A DNA stretch of 64,000 bases from Struthio camelus (lineage: Eukaryota; Chordata; Aves; Struthioniformes; Struthionidae), in NCBI RefSeq assembly GCF_040807025.1, contig NC_090942.1:45416911-45480910 (forward strand). The letters are read 5' to 3'. Below, one piece after another: positions 13,412 through 26,414 of the stretch. Each line of letters starts with the position of its first letter. The first letter of the stretch is position 1. A model generated the notes under the pieces. That model did not search any database and was not told the DNA's origin. It saw only the letters and a list, made by a program, of their open reading frames with translations. The translations under genes were made by a program, and so were the position numbers.

Positions 13412-13861
13412 TTGTTAATAGCCTCCTCTGCCCAGGCAGCTGCGCCTGTGAGAGAAGAACAACATGTTCCCTCCAGGACAGAGCGTGGAGTTATTTCATG
13501 TCCAAGGAGAGATAAAACGCAAGCTGCTCTAAAGGCACTTCCAAATCGCCCTGTAAAAGGAAACTGCAGAGAGACAAGCTGCTGGCAAGACGAGAGATCA
13601 AAGGGTTATGTAAAGGACTTACTGACCACGCTTCTCTTTCATCGGGCCAGATTGTGCAACCTGCCAGGTGCAGAATACTTGCCGTTTCTAAGGGGTGAGC
13701 GAGTATTACAGATACGTGAGGAGCGGATATCTTCATTGAAACAACACAGAAAGGAAAGTGGTTTTGCACTGAGCTGCGAAGCGGGAGGGAACAGGTGGCA
13801 GATGGAGATATTTCGGAGGGCTGCTCTGACACTTTGTAGCATGCCAGCGAAAAGAATTTAA
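13412..13861 (+). other. Unrecognised 149-codon open frame
   Basis: Longest + frame in the left third, preceded by an acceptor-like tttttttgcag at 13372-13382. Composition is mixed and the opposite strand is open for 140 codons as well, arguing against real coding. No domain, signal peptide or membrane segment seen. Confidence 0.2.
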
Positions 13862-14224
13862 GCTTCGTTGTTATAAGAGTTGGTGGGTATTTCACTTCCC
13901 TATTTACATACACTTACCAAAAAAGGGAGAGGGGGAACCTTTTAAGCTGGAGCGTTCCTGCAGTCAATTCAGTTACGGAAAGCAAGAATACGGAGGTCAT
14001 TGAGCAAGCCTGCTTGTCCGCATATGTATTTCTAGATGATTCACTACAGATATTTGTGCACTTGTTCTTAAAATCCTTTAGCGTAGGGGTTTCCATAGGC
14101 TCACAGAGCCACTAGCTCAGCCATTAATTTCATCCCCTTATATCTTCCCGTTTCTGTAGGACGTCAACATAACTCTTGGCGTTTACCTTCAAAAGATGCG
14201 TTTTATGAACTTCTTCCCATATGG

Positions 14225-14300
14225 TTGATCTTCCTTGGATTCTTTCTAGTTCTGACATGTGGCACCCAAAACTGGCTGCCAGAGGCTGCGGGACCCTGGG
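14225..14300 (-). mobile_element. Possible CR1 fragment
   Basis: The run attctttctagttctgacat followed by tggcacccaaaactgg resembles the complement of a stretch found in many CR1 3' regions. Only about 60-70 nt can be matched by eye and the GC-rich DNA after it does not clearly continue the element. Confidence 0.35.
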
Positions 14301-14560
14301 GGCAGCGGGGGCAACCCCAGCCCCAGGGGGTGTCGGGTACCGCTGTGGGTCAGGGCTGGGGTTGAGGTGGGGGCTGGGAGGGCCCCATGGCCGGGCAGGG
14401 GCAGGGCCGTGGAGGGCTGGAGCCGGCACCGCTGCGGCGTCGCGGAGCAGCGACCGATGGCCCCGGGTTCAGCCGGTCTAGGTGGGGGGAGGGTGGTTTA
14501 AGACGAGTGCCCTCGGGGCCCCGACAGTTGTTAGTGGTGGGTTTTGATGGAGAAGGCAAC
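14300..14560. other. GC-rich patch, no gene assigned
   Basis: Dense G/C with CpGs and overlapping glycine/arginine or proline-rich frames on both strands, the usual artefact of GC-rich DNA. May belong with the CR1-like fragment just left of it. Confidence 0.4.
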
Positions 14561-14639
14561 TCGTCTCTTGCTAAAACAGACAAACAGCTTACGCTGCACG
14601 CCCAGCTTTCAGTTGGCTACATTTAAATGAGATTAATCC

Positions 14640-17600
14640 ATCATAACAATTCTAAGATTATCCTCTCCAATGCTTCAGGATACATTTTATCAGGCTCAGT
14701 TTTCACTAGCTGCTTCAGCGATCTCAAACTTAAAATTAAAGTCCTTAGCACTTGCGTTTCCCTGCTTCCTCCTCTTTGTCACTGGTGATATCGGTGGCAG
14801 CCGTGTGGCAGCAGATGGCCTTTGCAGAGGGTTGTGAAGCAAAAACACATTACACGGTTTGGCCTTCTCAGCATCATCTGTTTATATCTTTCCTCTCTCC
14901 TGAGCAGCAGACCAAAGCTTTCGCAGCCTTCCTCTTGCTATGACTGTAATTGCAGGAGGATTTCCTGTTACCCTTTACAGCCTTTCTGCTTTTTTTTTTT
15001 TCCTCTGTAATACTCTGCAACTCTTTTACTTGTTCAGCCATGCTGATTTTTTCAGTAGTCTTCTGCATCTGAACGGATAATCGAGCTCTCTTCAGCAGGG
15101 GCTTGCTCTTCCATGAGCTGTTTTCCCAACTTACATGTTCCCCTGTGACTTTACCTATCCTTCTCCGAGGCTGTTGAAATCTGCTTTTTGAATAACTTAT
15201 TGCCTCACACTGTTCCTCTTTTCACAAAATAGGGAACTCCATCACTTCAAAAAGAGAAGGCTGTCCCCATCGTGATCTCTGAACTTGTTGAATAATTAAT
15301 CCTGTCGTATTATTTTCCCAAGAACTGGAAGTACTTCATTACCGCCAAGTCCTGTCCTTTGGGCGCAGAAATATAAAAACACTTGGAAATCAAAATAAAC
15401 ATCATGTCACGTTCTTATGTCCTAAAACAGTAGCTCACAGATGTGTTACAAAGAGGATAGAAAAAATTCAGTATTTCTATTTTTTAAAAACGTAAGCCAC
15501 TCTTGATACAGTTCAAAGATTAAGATAAAAATACAAATGTAGGTCCTGCACTCTAATTGTGCAATCTGTTGGAAACATGAAAATACTATTCAGCCTTTAA
15601 TGAAGTTGTTTGTACTTTATTTAATTTTGATTCTCTTCAAAAGTAGATGATTATCAGTAATGTTATTATGTTTATGATTACCATCTCTTCTTTTTCTGGT
15701 TTTATAAGAAGCATAGAGTTCTTAATAACACCATTATTAATGGTATAGAATATGCTTCTGGAGCAGGAAGCTTGTAGAATGCAGATTGTCTAGAATATGC
15801 TGCTACACACAAATAATAGTGTCTATCAGTAGCTTTAGGTTTGCTGTCTTTCTGAGTAGCCCATACTGCTAAAAAAGCTTAACAAACACATACAAAATTA
15901 TGACAGACAATGAACTACCAGTTTCTTAACAAAATGCAATTAAGAGCAGGTGTCATTTTTAATGTAAAGCTTTTCCTTACAAAAATTGCGTAGAATATAA
16001 TGATGCATATAGCTTTTTTTAGCTGTTCAAAATCAAAATATTGATGTAATTCATAGTTCGGAGCTATGAAAATAGGAAGAAAAGTGGAAGAAATAAGGTG
16101 TTCTTATGTCTTATTCATTTTCCTCTCTTCATGCATAAAGTGGAAAAACACAAAAAGGCGTTTAGAAAAGGAGACAAAACACTATATTTATCTCCTACTC
16201 TTCATTTTCTCGGTAGAAAAATAATTAGAAGCAAGACATAGACTAATATTCCCAAACCTAGACAAGTTTGGGGTGAATATTTCTAAGTGACAAATCATGT
16301 TTTTCAAAACTGATACTTTGATGGAAATGAAAATGTATCAACACTTTGATGAAAATAAAAATTTTGAAATAAAAAAATTCACCAGAACCAAAAATATTTT
16401 TAACATTACATACTAGTATCCATTGATTTGCAACGAGAGCGTTAGGTAGTTCCAGGTTTTTGTTTGTTTTTGTCAGGGACTATCTTGCAAATGGAACTTG
16501 TACCACCCTGGACAAAGATGGGGTAAAATACGGTCTTCATAAAAAATGTATTGTCCGTTATTTGAGATAGATAGACTCGGTATTAATAAAGGGGAACTAA
16601 CAGGTTGACAACTGTATTGCTCAGAGTCACTGCGTGATAAAGTGCCTGAGAGAGGGGTATTTAATGCAACAGACCTTGATTTTAACCAGAGCTAAACGTG
16701 TGGCTGAGCAGCCCAGCACCTATTCCCCCATAAGCTAAGGAAGCTACATGCCGTAGAAGCACTGCAGATTAGCACTCCAGCTCCTGCTTCCAGGCAAGGG
16801 GAGCTTTCATTTTAACAGAGAGGTATTGAGTCATGAGCCTCTGCACAACACAACAAACCGAACACAACTACCTCAAGTGAGAGACTATTAAGGCATAGGA
16901 AATTTGCCATGTCCCTTTGATTTATCATTTTAATTGGAATTAGACAGATTCCATCAAAGATTACTGAATAGAAGAGCAAGAAATATGTGTTTTTCCTTAG
17001 CTGTTGTTGTTGTGCAGGGTAGATGGAGAGCTGAGCTAGGGGGAAAAACCCTTTTCAGTGTAAACAGATATCCATCTAATCTGTAGAAGACATGCAGGAG
17101 AAGAAGGGAAACAGGATCTTTCAGATAAAATCAATACCGAAGAAGCAAAATAATGCCTTTTCCAAAGACCTTATATGGCTACAGCCAGCCTTGGTTACTT
17201 CTTACAAATTCTTGTGTTAGCGCTACAGTAACTTGCCTCCACTTCTCGTTGGCATATCTGGGACAAGGGTTTGCCAAAGATTCATTCTCTGACCTTCCAG
17301 GTGCTGCTCATTAAGAGCTTCTTTCTATAGGCAGACTTAATATAAGATGAGATACCTGGCCGTCAGAGTGGAATAGCCAACCCTGTGTGCAGCCCAGGCT
17401 TCCAGTTTAGGACACAGGGAGCTACAGGCCTCTGTAAAGATCATCTAAAAAATGCCAAGCAGATATTCACCTAGAAATGTCCCCTGGGAAAGGCAGGCAG
17501 ATACGGGGAGTCCTGCCTCTCTCTGGTCTCCAGGCCCCCAAGGCAGATCTGCGGGCAGGTGTCTCCGTTCACTCGGGAGAGCACGCTTCTTTTAAGGAAG

Positions 17601-18290
17601 GACTGAACATAGGAGCTTGTTGTCCATCTGGCAGTAAGCAAAATAGAGGATGGAAATGGAAGAATGAGACAGGACTGGGACAGTACCACCCTTCCCATCG
17701 AAACCATCTCACTCTGCGGAGTTGAATGCTGCTTTCAGGGTATATAAGGAGATCATATTTAAAGCACTCAGAAATTAGAGCGTAGTCTGAACTTTTGTAT
17801 TGATTTTGTGAAACCAGCTGCCTCTACTGTCAGCTACTGTGTTACACTCACATATAATCAATAAAGCATAATAGGAGCAAGAGTCACTGTGCAATGTAGT
17901 CCTCGGCAAGCTAGGCATATATATCCAAACTAATTGCCTGGACTTTCTTTTTAGCCCCTGGGGAGAAATGTCCTCTTTCTAGCCTGCAATTTCCATCTCA
18001 AAGTAAACATCTAACTGGCACATAAACTGTGCCTTAAAAGTGCTTATTGCTTGCCACTGACTATAAATGGACTAAATCAGATGTAGCTATCTATACTAGA
18101 GACACCTAATGTTAGGCAAAATGAATCCCACCTTTGTAGCCTCAAAGGCATGCAAGGCTTCACAGTTAAGGGGTATTATTATCAACTGCTTGAACCCTCA
18201 GGGATGGACCATCAGGGTACAGTTGAATGAAACAGTAACACCACTTTTTTTCTGCCCTTTTTTAGAAATCACGCACCTTTGGCAATTGTC
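14640..18290. other. Intergenic, AT-rich; no gene seen
   Basis: No frame above chance and no repeat that I can name. 17.47-17.73 kb carries overlapping frames on both strands without recognisable content. Confidence 0.6.
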
Positions 18291-18299
18291 CATGCTGAC

Positions 18300-18925
18300 T
18301 TAATTGCAGAAATGCAGGTGATCGTGGTGGATCAGGCTGCACCAAACCAATTGTCAGCAATGATCAAAACCCTAATAAAAGAAAACATGACTGTGCCACT
18401 GTGACTCATATTGGAATACTGTATTCAGTTGCAGTGAGCAGTGGTAGGAATGTCTTAGAGATGAGCCACAGATATGGAGCAACTCCCTTACGAGAAGGCA
18501 CTAAGGGCAGGATTTTTCATCTTAGGAAAGAAGTATGTGAGGAAGACATGCCAGGGACCTACAAAAATCATGACTGGGATCAAGACGTTGAATAGAATAA
18601 CAATTCATTATTTCTCACAATATAAATTCAAGGGGGCACCCAATGAAATTGATAGATAGCAAGCTGAAAACCAGTTGAGCTTCTTTTGATTTCTACTTAA
18701 TGCACAAGTAACTACACTGTGGAATTTGTACTTAAAAGTACAAATGAGTTAAAAAAATCAAAGGTGAGATAAATTCATGGAGTTTATGTCCAAAGCTGCC
18801 TGTTAAACAGGATAATCTATGTGCAGTTAACAGTGCAAGAACAGCTAATTGCTAGATGCTCACTGGACAGGTCAGGAGACAGAGTAAACTGGTCTGTTCA
18901 TGCCTTTTCTTCCAATGTTTTTTTT
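18300..18925 (+). mobile_element. Degenerate CR1 LINE, 3' part
   Basis: From tggaatactgtattcagtt (18410 on) through gagatgagccacagatatgg, a segment with ctcccttacgag, then gggggcacccaatgaaatt and aactacactgtggaatttg, this follows the 3' end of sauropsid CR1 elements in order (reverse-transcriptase tail, then the 3' region). The reading frame is broken and indels are frequent, so it is an old, dead copy. The weakly matching end near 18.80-18.93 kb resembles the terminal region of the same family. Edges are approximate. Confidence 0.85.
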
Positions 18926-18929
18926 CTCC

Positions 18930-20790
18930 TAAGTAGCCACTGTTGCAAATAGGATACCGAGATGCTAAAATAGCTATACGGATGAGTTGAAAATAAGAAG
19001 TGAAATATATCAGTTTAAGCCATTATAGAAAAGCACATTTGCATTGACATTACAGTAAGAGTGCTCATATAGTTCAGCTGACAAGCAGTCATCTCTGAGT
19101 CACGAACCTTGACAACTGTTGATTGCCATCCCATACCCTTCATTATTGATCATGGTTAGCTTAGCGGAAGAAAGGAAACATTTAAGTTCTTAAGGTTAAA
19201 CTTAGTTCCTTGTCTACATTAATAGTAAAAACTTAATCAAAACTAATTCAATGAAACAAACTGGGTTCTGATTAAATAATGTCATGAAACACCAGATAAC
19301 TTGAAACACCATTTCCCAGAGTCATACTCTCCTGCAGTCCTGTAGAGACTGAATCTGGCTACGTAATATATCACAATTAAATCCATGTCTGTTAATCATC
19401 GCAGCAAAAATACTCAATCAGTGGTAAATATTAGGCTAAAGGGTAGGATGCTGACAGTTGCTGTCGTGGGTTTGCTAAAGTCTGAAAGCAGGAAATCGCC
19501 AGACTGCCCTTCTTTCACATCTCTCCCATGCGTAAGAGACAGAAAAGAGGTATCATTTTCCCACGGGAAAAAAAAACCCTTAAATTCTAAGCTACCTCCT
19601 ACAGTTTCCTGTGAGTTAAAACTCTGCTTGCATCCTGACCAGCTCTTAGCTCCCTGCAGTTATCCACTGTCAACTCAGAAATCTGCAGCGCATTAAAAAA
19701 GCACAAGTTGAGGACAACCCAAAGTAAAGTGAATTAAAATGATGATAAACATCACAAGAAATATCATTTTAATTCAATAAAGCCCTTCCTTTTTTAATCA
19801 GTGCCGGAGCAGAGTTTCCATTCTGGCATGCCAGAGAAACAGAAAAAAAGGAAAGGACGGGGAGCGCTTATATCAAGATACAGAGCACCTTGGTTTGAGC
19901 ATTTATGGTCTTCTCTTAAAAGCCTCACTCTGCAAACTGCATGTGAGTGGAATACGTGGTTTGAGAAAAGAAGCAGAATAAAAATAAAAACGTATCAGAT
20001 CAGTCAAGCTCTATTTGAGGAAGTAATGCAAGCAGAGGCCGCAGCAGAGTGAACCTCCCACAGATATTCTGCCACCCACAACATTGTGTAACTTTTTTTT
20101 CTAACATGCAACGAAGTGGGGCTCAGCTCCTGTTAGCGCCAGTTAATTGCACCACATGTAACCTCACTGAAAGCTGAAAACCAACTAAGAGATGACGGCA
20201 TTTCACTCCTACTGCAAAAGTGTGCCTGACTAAACTCTTCACAGAGCCTTATTATATCAGCAGCGAGTCCCGCACTTTGTAGGCCTGCTCCGTGTCCCGC
20301 TGAAGTCCGTGGGAAAGTGGATTTGCTTGAGAGCTGTCCATGTGATCGATCTTACCTGTTTCGCACTGTCCATGCTTCTGTAATTACACCTTTATTGGTT
20401 TTGTTTCATTTCTCTCATTTTCTCTCCCATCAGGTAATTCGCTTTTTCTTCCTTTTTATTCACAATTTCCAAAATGGAATAAACAAGGAAAATAGTCAGG
20501 TGACAAAACTCAACATCCAACTGTCACTTTTAGGCCATGCCGAAGCAACGATCACAGCTAATAAATGAAGGTATTACATCGTTTTTAATTTGGCTACTAA
20601 CATAGGAAGTTTTGCACGGGATTACAAAATGGTTCCTGTTTTCTATACTTACCTACAAGAACTATTTTCCTGGCAGAGGGAGGGCTGCCTCAGAACTATT
20701 GCACCAGCAAAATGGACCTTCAACAGGGCACGCTATTTGATGTTTCTGCTCCTGTTTTCGAGCTATTTGTTTGCGTTTTTCAGTTGCCTT
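18930..20790. other. Intergenic; no gene seen
   Basis: Only short unrecognised frames (19.39, 19.80, 20.32 kb) and the short old-repeat trace at 20.29 kb. Confidence 0.6.
20293..20320 (+). repeat. Ancient dispersed-repeat fragment (short)
   Basis: gtcccgctgaagtccgtggg resembles the same motif in inverted sense (cactgaagtcaatggg). Very short, low weight. Confidence 0.3.
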
Positions 20791-20799
20791 TTTCCTGCG

Positions 20800-20930
20800 A
20801 GACCACAGCTTCCCATCGCCACTTCAGAAACAGTTCATCTGCTCTTGCTTTCTTGCTCAGCGAGTAGGGATGGTGGCAGGAAGCCACAATTGCTCTGTCT
20901 GTTTATCTCTCCCCATCTCACAGCCCTGAC
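20800..20930 (+). repeat. Repeat copy A of an inverted pair
   Basis: Shares ggcaggaagccaca and following bases with the complement of 22600-22712. In translation the two read GRKPQLLCLFISPHLTAL and GRKPQLLCVWLSPPHSLAW, showing they descend from one sequence. Family unknown. Confidence 0.55.
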
Positions 20931-21968
20931 AGAGCGAGTCTATTTGGATAGCAAGAAACTGTGGTAACTAAGCAGCCACAAAATACTAAAAGGGACATTT
21001 CCCAGCTACTTACACTGCTAAGAGTAAGTGCAAAACAAGTCCTTTTTAACAAAACAAGTATATGTTTTCAGGAGAATGAAGCGAGAAAAATGAATAGCAG
21101 CTTTCGCGTAGGTGCATTTACTTACATAATATTCAGCAAAATCTTTGTGCTTTAGAATAAATCCTGCTTCTCCCTAGCAATTCGTTTCACTGACAAGGAG
21201 ATTAGCAATAACTTCAAATCACAATTACAATCTCTCCATAATTCATCTTGAGCCTTTATGTGGCTAATTCAGAACCTTGCACAGGCCATAGCCCTTCTTT
21301 TGCTAGAAAGTAGCCCCCATTTCCTTAAGGAATAACAAAATGACTGCCTCTATGAAGCAGCCAGATCTGCTTAACCCCTTCCTGGTATGTTTAACTCCTC
21401 CCGTCAGGAAGAGGTGTTGCAAGCAAATACTGCCTGCTAGTTACCAAAAAAAAAAAACCTTTTTAGGGGTAGGCTGATAAAGTAGCTTTCAAATCTAGAT
21501 GTTGGCTTTCCCAGAGGATGCAGTGCTCAGGCCTAGGATTTCAGTTCAACATAATCTGTAGGGCCAGGAGCCGATTTGAAGTTCAGATCTGGACCAGAAT
21601 TCATCCCAGATCTGCAGGTGTTCAGGGCAGACCTGTATTCTCAGACCATTTCTATCATTTTAATGTCTTAAACAAGTAATTGAATGTAACAGTTTCTAAG
21701 AAAGACTATAACAAAATTGTCATGCCACTGCTAGTAGAAAAGTTTTTCTTCTATTTCCAGATGGGCTGCTGGAAGCAAACATGAAGTTTTACATCAGTAG
21801 CGCTGCTGAAAACTAAGATCTGGTCCTACACACATCTCCAAGTGCCCCCATGGAGCGAGGATGACCTCAGAGCGGTTCTGCATACAGACAGCCTAAGAGC
21901 TCGACAAAATCAAAATCCAATTTTTATGCCCGCCCCCCCCATCATTACCTCCAGTGGGCTTACATTAT

Positions 21969-22005
21969 AAACAAGGAAAAGTACCTTAGAAACAAGGAGA
22001 AGTAC
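21969..22005. repeat. Direct repeat of 16 bp, 21-bp period
   Basis: aaacaaggaaaagtac (21969-21984) and aaacaaggagaagtac (21990-22005), one mismatch. Confidence 0.65.
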
Positions 22006-22376
22006 ATTTTGAATAAGAAGTGGGTATGCCTACACTCCTCAGCCAACCCAGAAAGGGAAACTTTGCCCCCTGTGTGTACGACCGCTTTGCGGACGCCTCG
22101 CGGACACTGCGCCCCAAACGGGCCAGCGGCCAGGCTCCCTCTCCCTGCACCGTCTCCAGGGCTGGTCTGAGAAGGTATTTGGGCATTCTTAGGTTTTCCA
22201 GTTCGTAGGCGAGAGGTCCTGATTGATACCTTGTGGCTGCCTTTTACCATGGCAGTGATGCAGAGCGGTCATAAAAGTTTAATTGCCCAGCTGAACAGGG
22301 TTTAGAGTTGTTTTGCATTGCTGGAGTGCCACAAAGCAGACTGAAAAAAACCTAGTGAATCTAGCCAATATATTTT

Positions 22377-22398
22377 TGTGTGTGTGTGTGTGTGTGTG
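22377..22398. repeat. TG dinucleotide microsatellite
   Basis: Eleven uninterrupted TG units. Confidence 0.9.
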
Positions 22399-22599
22399 AG
22401 GAAAATGTAAAAGTCAAGGGCTGAAGTAACCTAAATACAGAGGAAGCTATAGCTTGTACTGGAACATTTATCTTTCCAGGGCTCTGGATTGAGTTAAAAG
22501 CAAAACTCTCTAATTCCTCCTATTCCAGCTACAACACGGCAGCGAGATAGCGAGGGGTGCGCAAGTACGACTCGTCCCAGTCCGCCCGCCCGGGGCCAA

Positions 22600-22712
22600 G
22601 CCAGGCTGTGAGGAGGTGAGAGCCACACGCAGAGCAGCTGTGGCTTCCTGCCGCTCTCCTTAGTCAGTAGACAACAACTTCTTAAGGAACGGGGAGAAGC
22701 CAAAAAGCATAT
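22600..22712 (-). repeat. Repeat copy B of an inverted pair
   Basis: Opposite-strand relative of copy A, about 1.8 kb away. The shared core is tgtggcttcctgcc (22639-22652) on the + strand. May be two insertions of one mobile element or remains of a longer inverted duplication. Confidence 0.55.
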
Positions 22713-23389
22713 AGGCAGCAATCGCAATTCGCAAACGGAGGTATCTAAAGCTTTAGAGGGAGGGAGGTTCAAGGAACGGGGCAATAAATTAGGACGCAGA
22801 CCACCCGAGCTCGCGGCTCTGCCGCTCGCTGCTGCAGCTGTTTATGCTCTGAACAGGTCCCTTTTGCAGCTCTGCAGCTTTTCTCCCCACCCACTGTTTG
22901 TGGGTTCCTGTTTTTTTGAGCGTTTTGGTCGTGGGGGTGATGCTTCATGCGTGTTTCTGAGGTGAGGAGTACAAGGAGCTCCTAAGGATGGTGGAGGCCT
23001 CTAGAGACAACTTGAACGCAAATAAATACTCGCTGTAATTATCTAGACATCAGTAGGCATCTCAGTAAAGCAGATTAATTTTCAAGAAAGCTGCCTGATT
23101 ACTTTCAGGTTAATATTTTTCAGTGAACAAAGCAGACCGCTGACAACATAAACTATTGGCCATAACAGCATTTCTCAAACTGTCTGTTTTAACTACCAGA
23201 GGAGTCATGAGAGAGTTCAAAAGGACCAAAGCTCGCAGCAAGTTAGTCAGTTCACAATGTTTTTATACTAAAATGCCAGCGATTTAAGGCAGTAAGTATT
23301 TCTCTCAATAGGTAGGTGGTATCTAGGCTTTGCAGGATCTTCATGAGAACGGACAAATCGAAAAGAAATTCACACTCACTGCCCCCCTG

Positions 23390-23411
23390 CCCCCCCCCCC
23401 AAAAAAAAAAA
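23390..23411. repeat. Poly-C then poly-A junction
   Basis: Eleven C directly followed by eleven A; a homopolymer junction likely unstable and prone to sequencing error. Confidence 0.85.
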
Positions 23412-26374
23412 TTGTGAAACACTCTACTGGAGCAGTAAGAGTGCTGAAAACAAAAATGTGGAGCCTAACTTATTAAAAGCATCGGAAAGTTGCCCAGCCC
23501 CAATTTACTTATAATCTTTATGAATCTTTTATCTTGTCAGATCCACAAGCAGGCAACGCCTGTTGTTATGGGTCTTTCAGAGGGGTCCGGGAGGGCGCCA
23601 ACCAGGCTTTATGGTGGTGCCCAGCCGCGCCTGGGGCCTCCCCGGCACCCACGGGCCCCGGGCTGAGCTGTGCGGCTGCCTGCAACTGCTGGTCCTGCCC
23701 CTGCACCCACCCCAGACCTGGCTGGTTGCTTGCCACGTCGAGGGCGGCTGGTGGACGCTGTCATCGGTGCTCAGACCCGGGGGCCGGCGCCCCATCGGGG
23801 AGGGTACAGCCTGCACCGCGCTCGCCCTCGGCTCCCGGCTCATCCTGCCTCGCGGGGCAGCAGCCCTGCTCTTCCTGCTCCTGCGGACAAAATCAGTCTG
23901 CGTAGTGGGGGTGTGGGGGCATCCTGTCCAAAGTTTAGCATGGTAATTTTCAGGCGTTATTTTTTTAATGAAAAATGAAATGGATGAAATGGATCCAAAT
24001 CAGCTGAATTCTGGTTCTTTCATGGGGATTAGCAGAGACGAATCAGAGTTAGTGCAAATACGCTCCCGTTCAGCTTGCCTGCTGCGTGAAGGTGGAGTTT
24101 GCGGCACGGTTCTGGCTCGGCTGCGATGGAGAAGCTCAGGCAGCTTCAGCCTTCACCCCTTTTCCAGCCTGCAGAGGTACCGACCCGGCACCATTCCCGC
24201 CTCCCTGTCCCAAACGCAGGCACAGCTACATACAGCGGTGCCCTATCCCCCCGCTCCCGACCCAGCCCCAGCTCCGACCGCCCACGCGCGCTCACTTCAG
24301 CGCCAAGCTGCTTCCAGGGCCGTCACCACACTCCGACAAACTACCGAGAGACAAAGCCATAAGGAATAAGGAAGAAAGAAAATGAGCAGAAAGAACAGCA
24401 GCAAGGGGAGAGGTGGAAGGACTACATTTGCGGAGTGGGAAAGAGCTGACGAGATCGTTGGTTGCAAACAACATCCTACTCTGGTTTTTGGTTATTTTGC
24501 GCTCGATAAGCACTTCAGGGGTAAACACTTCTACAGGGCCCTGGCTAGATGACAAAAGTTGCAAAGGTCAGACTGGGAATATAATTTCCCCAGCATTTAG
24601 GGTATCAATGGTTTCACTTCATCCTATTAGACTGCGCGTTCCACAAACATGGCATCCTGATTTGGCTGGAAGTTACCTCTAATTTTATTAGAAGTTAACA
24701 TGAGTTTAAAAGGAATCTGAAATAGTTCATTTTTAAGCTAAAGGAGTGGGAAGTGCTGAATAGGACTGCTAAAGAACACGGAGACATGCAACTTAGATGA
24801 ACTGATTTAAAATCTAGCTCAAATGAGAAGGGACTGGAGGTATAATCACTACTAGGTAGTTATGCAACAGCCGTATGTGAAATCAGGAGTTGGTCCTTAT
24901 AGCTTAGTTCAAATGATGCGAGCTGGTACTGTAAAGATGCAAGACCTTCGCCTAGTCTTTCCCCTTGAGAGCTAATGTGGGAATGGCACGAGGAAAGCGC
25001 GTTTCTGGATTACTTACTCAGAACTGCAAAGTGGTTGTTTTGCTTTGATGCGTGGGAAAGAACAACTAAATACGTTGTTTAGAGCTGAGCTACATTGTTG
25101 AGACCTGAGCTACCCCTCAAACAGTTGTCATCTCACTGCTTAGGGAGAGATGCCATCAAAATTTGAAATGCAATGAAGCAGGCATTTTAACAGCTTAAAC
25201 ACGGGAACCAGAGATTCTCGATAATAAGGTGGGTTGACAAGACTAAACAGAGAGGTTTGGACTGACATTGCTTTATAGAAAACAAGGCTTCAGTTGCTAG
25301 GGTTTCCAAATGGGCACATTTTGCAAACCATCAGTAAAGGCGTGGAATTAAAATTAAATCCAGAAGACTGACAGGGACTGTGCAGCTTCTACAAACAGAC
25401 TCGATGGTGCTGAAGGCAAGGGTTCTGCGTGTGTTCAGTCACCGCTACTGGCCCGTTTGCTTAAGTCTTTGTACTCAGAGAGTTGGCTAGTTGCATAAAG
25501 GAAAGTCAGGTATGCGCAGACTGAGATCACACAGAAGCAAGATTTTTTTCCTTTTTCTACAAACGGTGTTCCAACCCTTTGGCTGTCGAGAGGCGAGTAC
25601 GCTGTCAGTTTTTGAAATCTGATGCTGTCTGTGGATATAAAATATTGATATTAGCTCTATGTTCTGACATCAACCTTACGGCTTGACCAAAAAACGTAAC
25701 TGTAATTAAGGTCTGATTTTTAGGACAATGGAAGACTGTGAAAAGTTATGTTGATGGCTTATCTATCTCTATGCTTCAAGAGGATTTTGAATAAAGCCTG
25801 AAAGACAAAATATCATTGGCCATAGAATGGAATTATGTGGTACAGATGATATGAGGCTTTTTTGTTAGAATATTTTACCTCTTAAAATAAACGACTGAGC
25901 ACTGCACAATAAGCAAACTTGAATAGCTTTTAATTCCAGTCTTCAAAATAAAAAAAAGGAAAAAAAAGAAAAACCATTTATATAAGAACGGTAATTCAGA
26001 ATATCACATATAAAAGTATCTTTAAATCAAATGGAATACATTTTTTCAGTCCTTAATACTCTACTGTTATTTGCTCCAAGTCACAACTCCGATGCTTCTG
26101 TGAGAGATACCTGACCTATTTGCTTTCAACCCCTACCAAAGGATGGATTTGCTAGAACTGAGAGGGCTACTCCACTTGATACAGACAGCGTGCTGGATAT
26201 GAAGTAAATGTTCCAAGATTTCCAGTGATAACGAACAGAAGTCCTATTTTTCAAAAGTTACAGATAATTTAAAAAGTCTAATCTAGTTAACTTTCAATTA
26301 GATTTAGACTAAGAATCTATGCCATTCTGCAAATGGAACTCGTTTCTAATTTACTTAAGGACAGGGTTTTTGTA

Positions 26375-26414
26375 TTCCTTTGGGAGTTAGGCACCTAAAT
26401 ACCATATAAATCTT
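26375..26414 (+). repeat. Second ancient repeat type (ttaggcacctaaata)
   Basis: tttgggagttaggcacctaa followed by ataccat; this wording is common in sauropsid interspersed repeats. A related form (gacttaggtgcctgatgtca) occurs at 8283-8302. Confidence 0.4.

Larger units (their letters stand above)
22010..24400. other. Cluster of GC-rich patches, no gene assigned
   Basis: Peaks near 22.04-22.18, 22.5-22.64, 23.57-23.90 and 24.08-24.35 kb with CpGs, separated by AT-rich DNA. Several overlapping frames of about 90-130 codons exist, including a + frame 23563-23946, but none matches a family I know and competing frames are equally long. Possible non-coding RNA promoter or decayed insertion. Confidence 0.4.

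Noticed and set aside
14255-14285. Retroviral primer-binding-site-like tggcacccaaaactgg.
   Set aside because: The tRNA-type match is poor, no LTR or retroviral frames are nearby, and CR1 wording explains it better.
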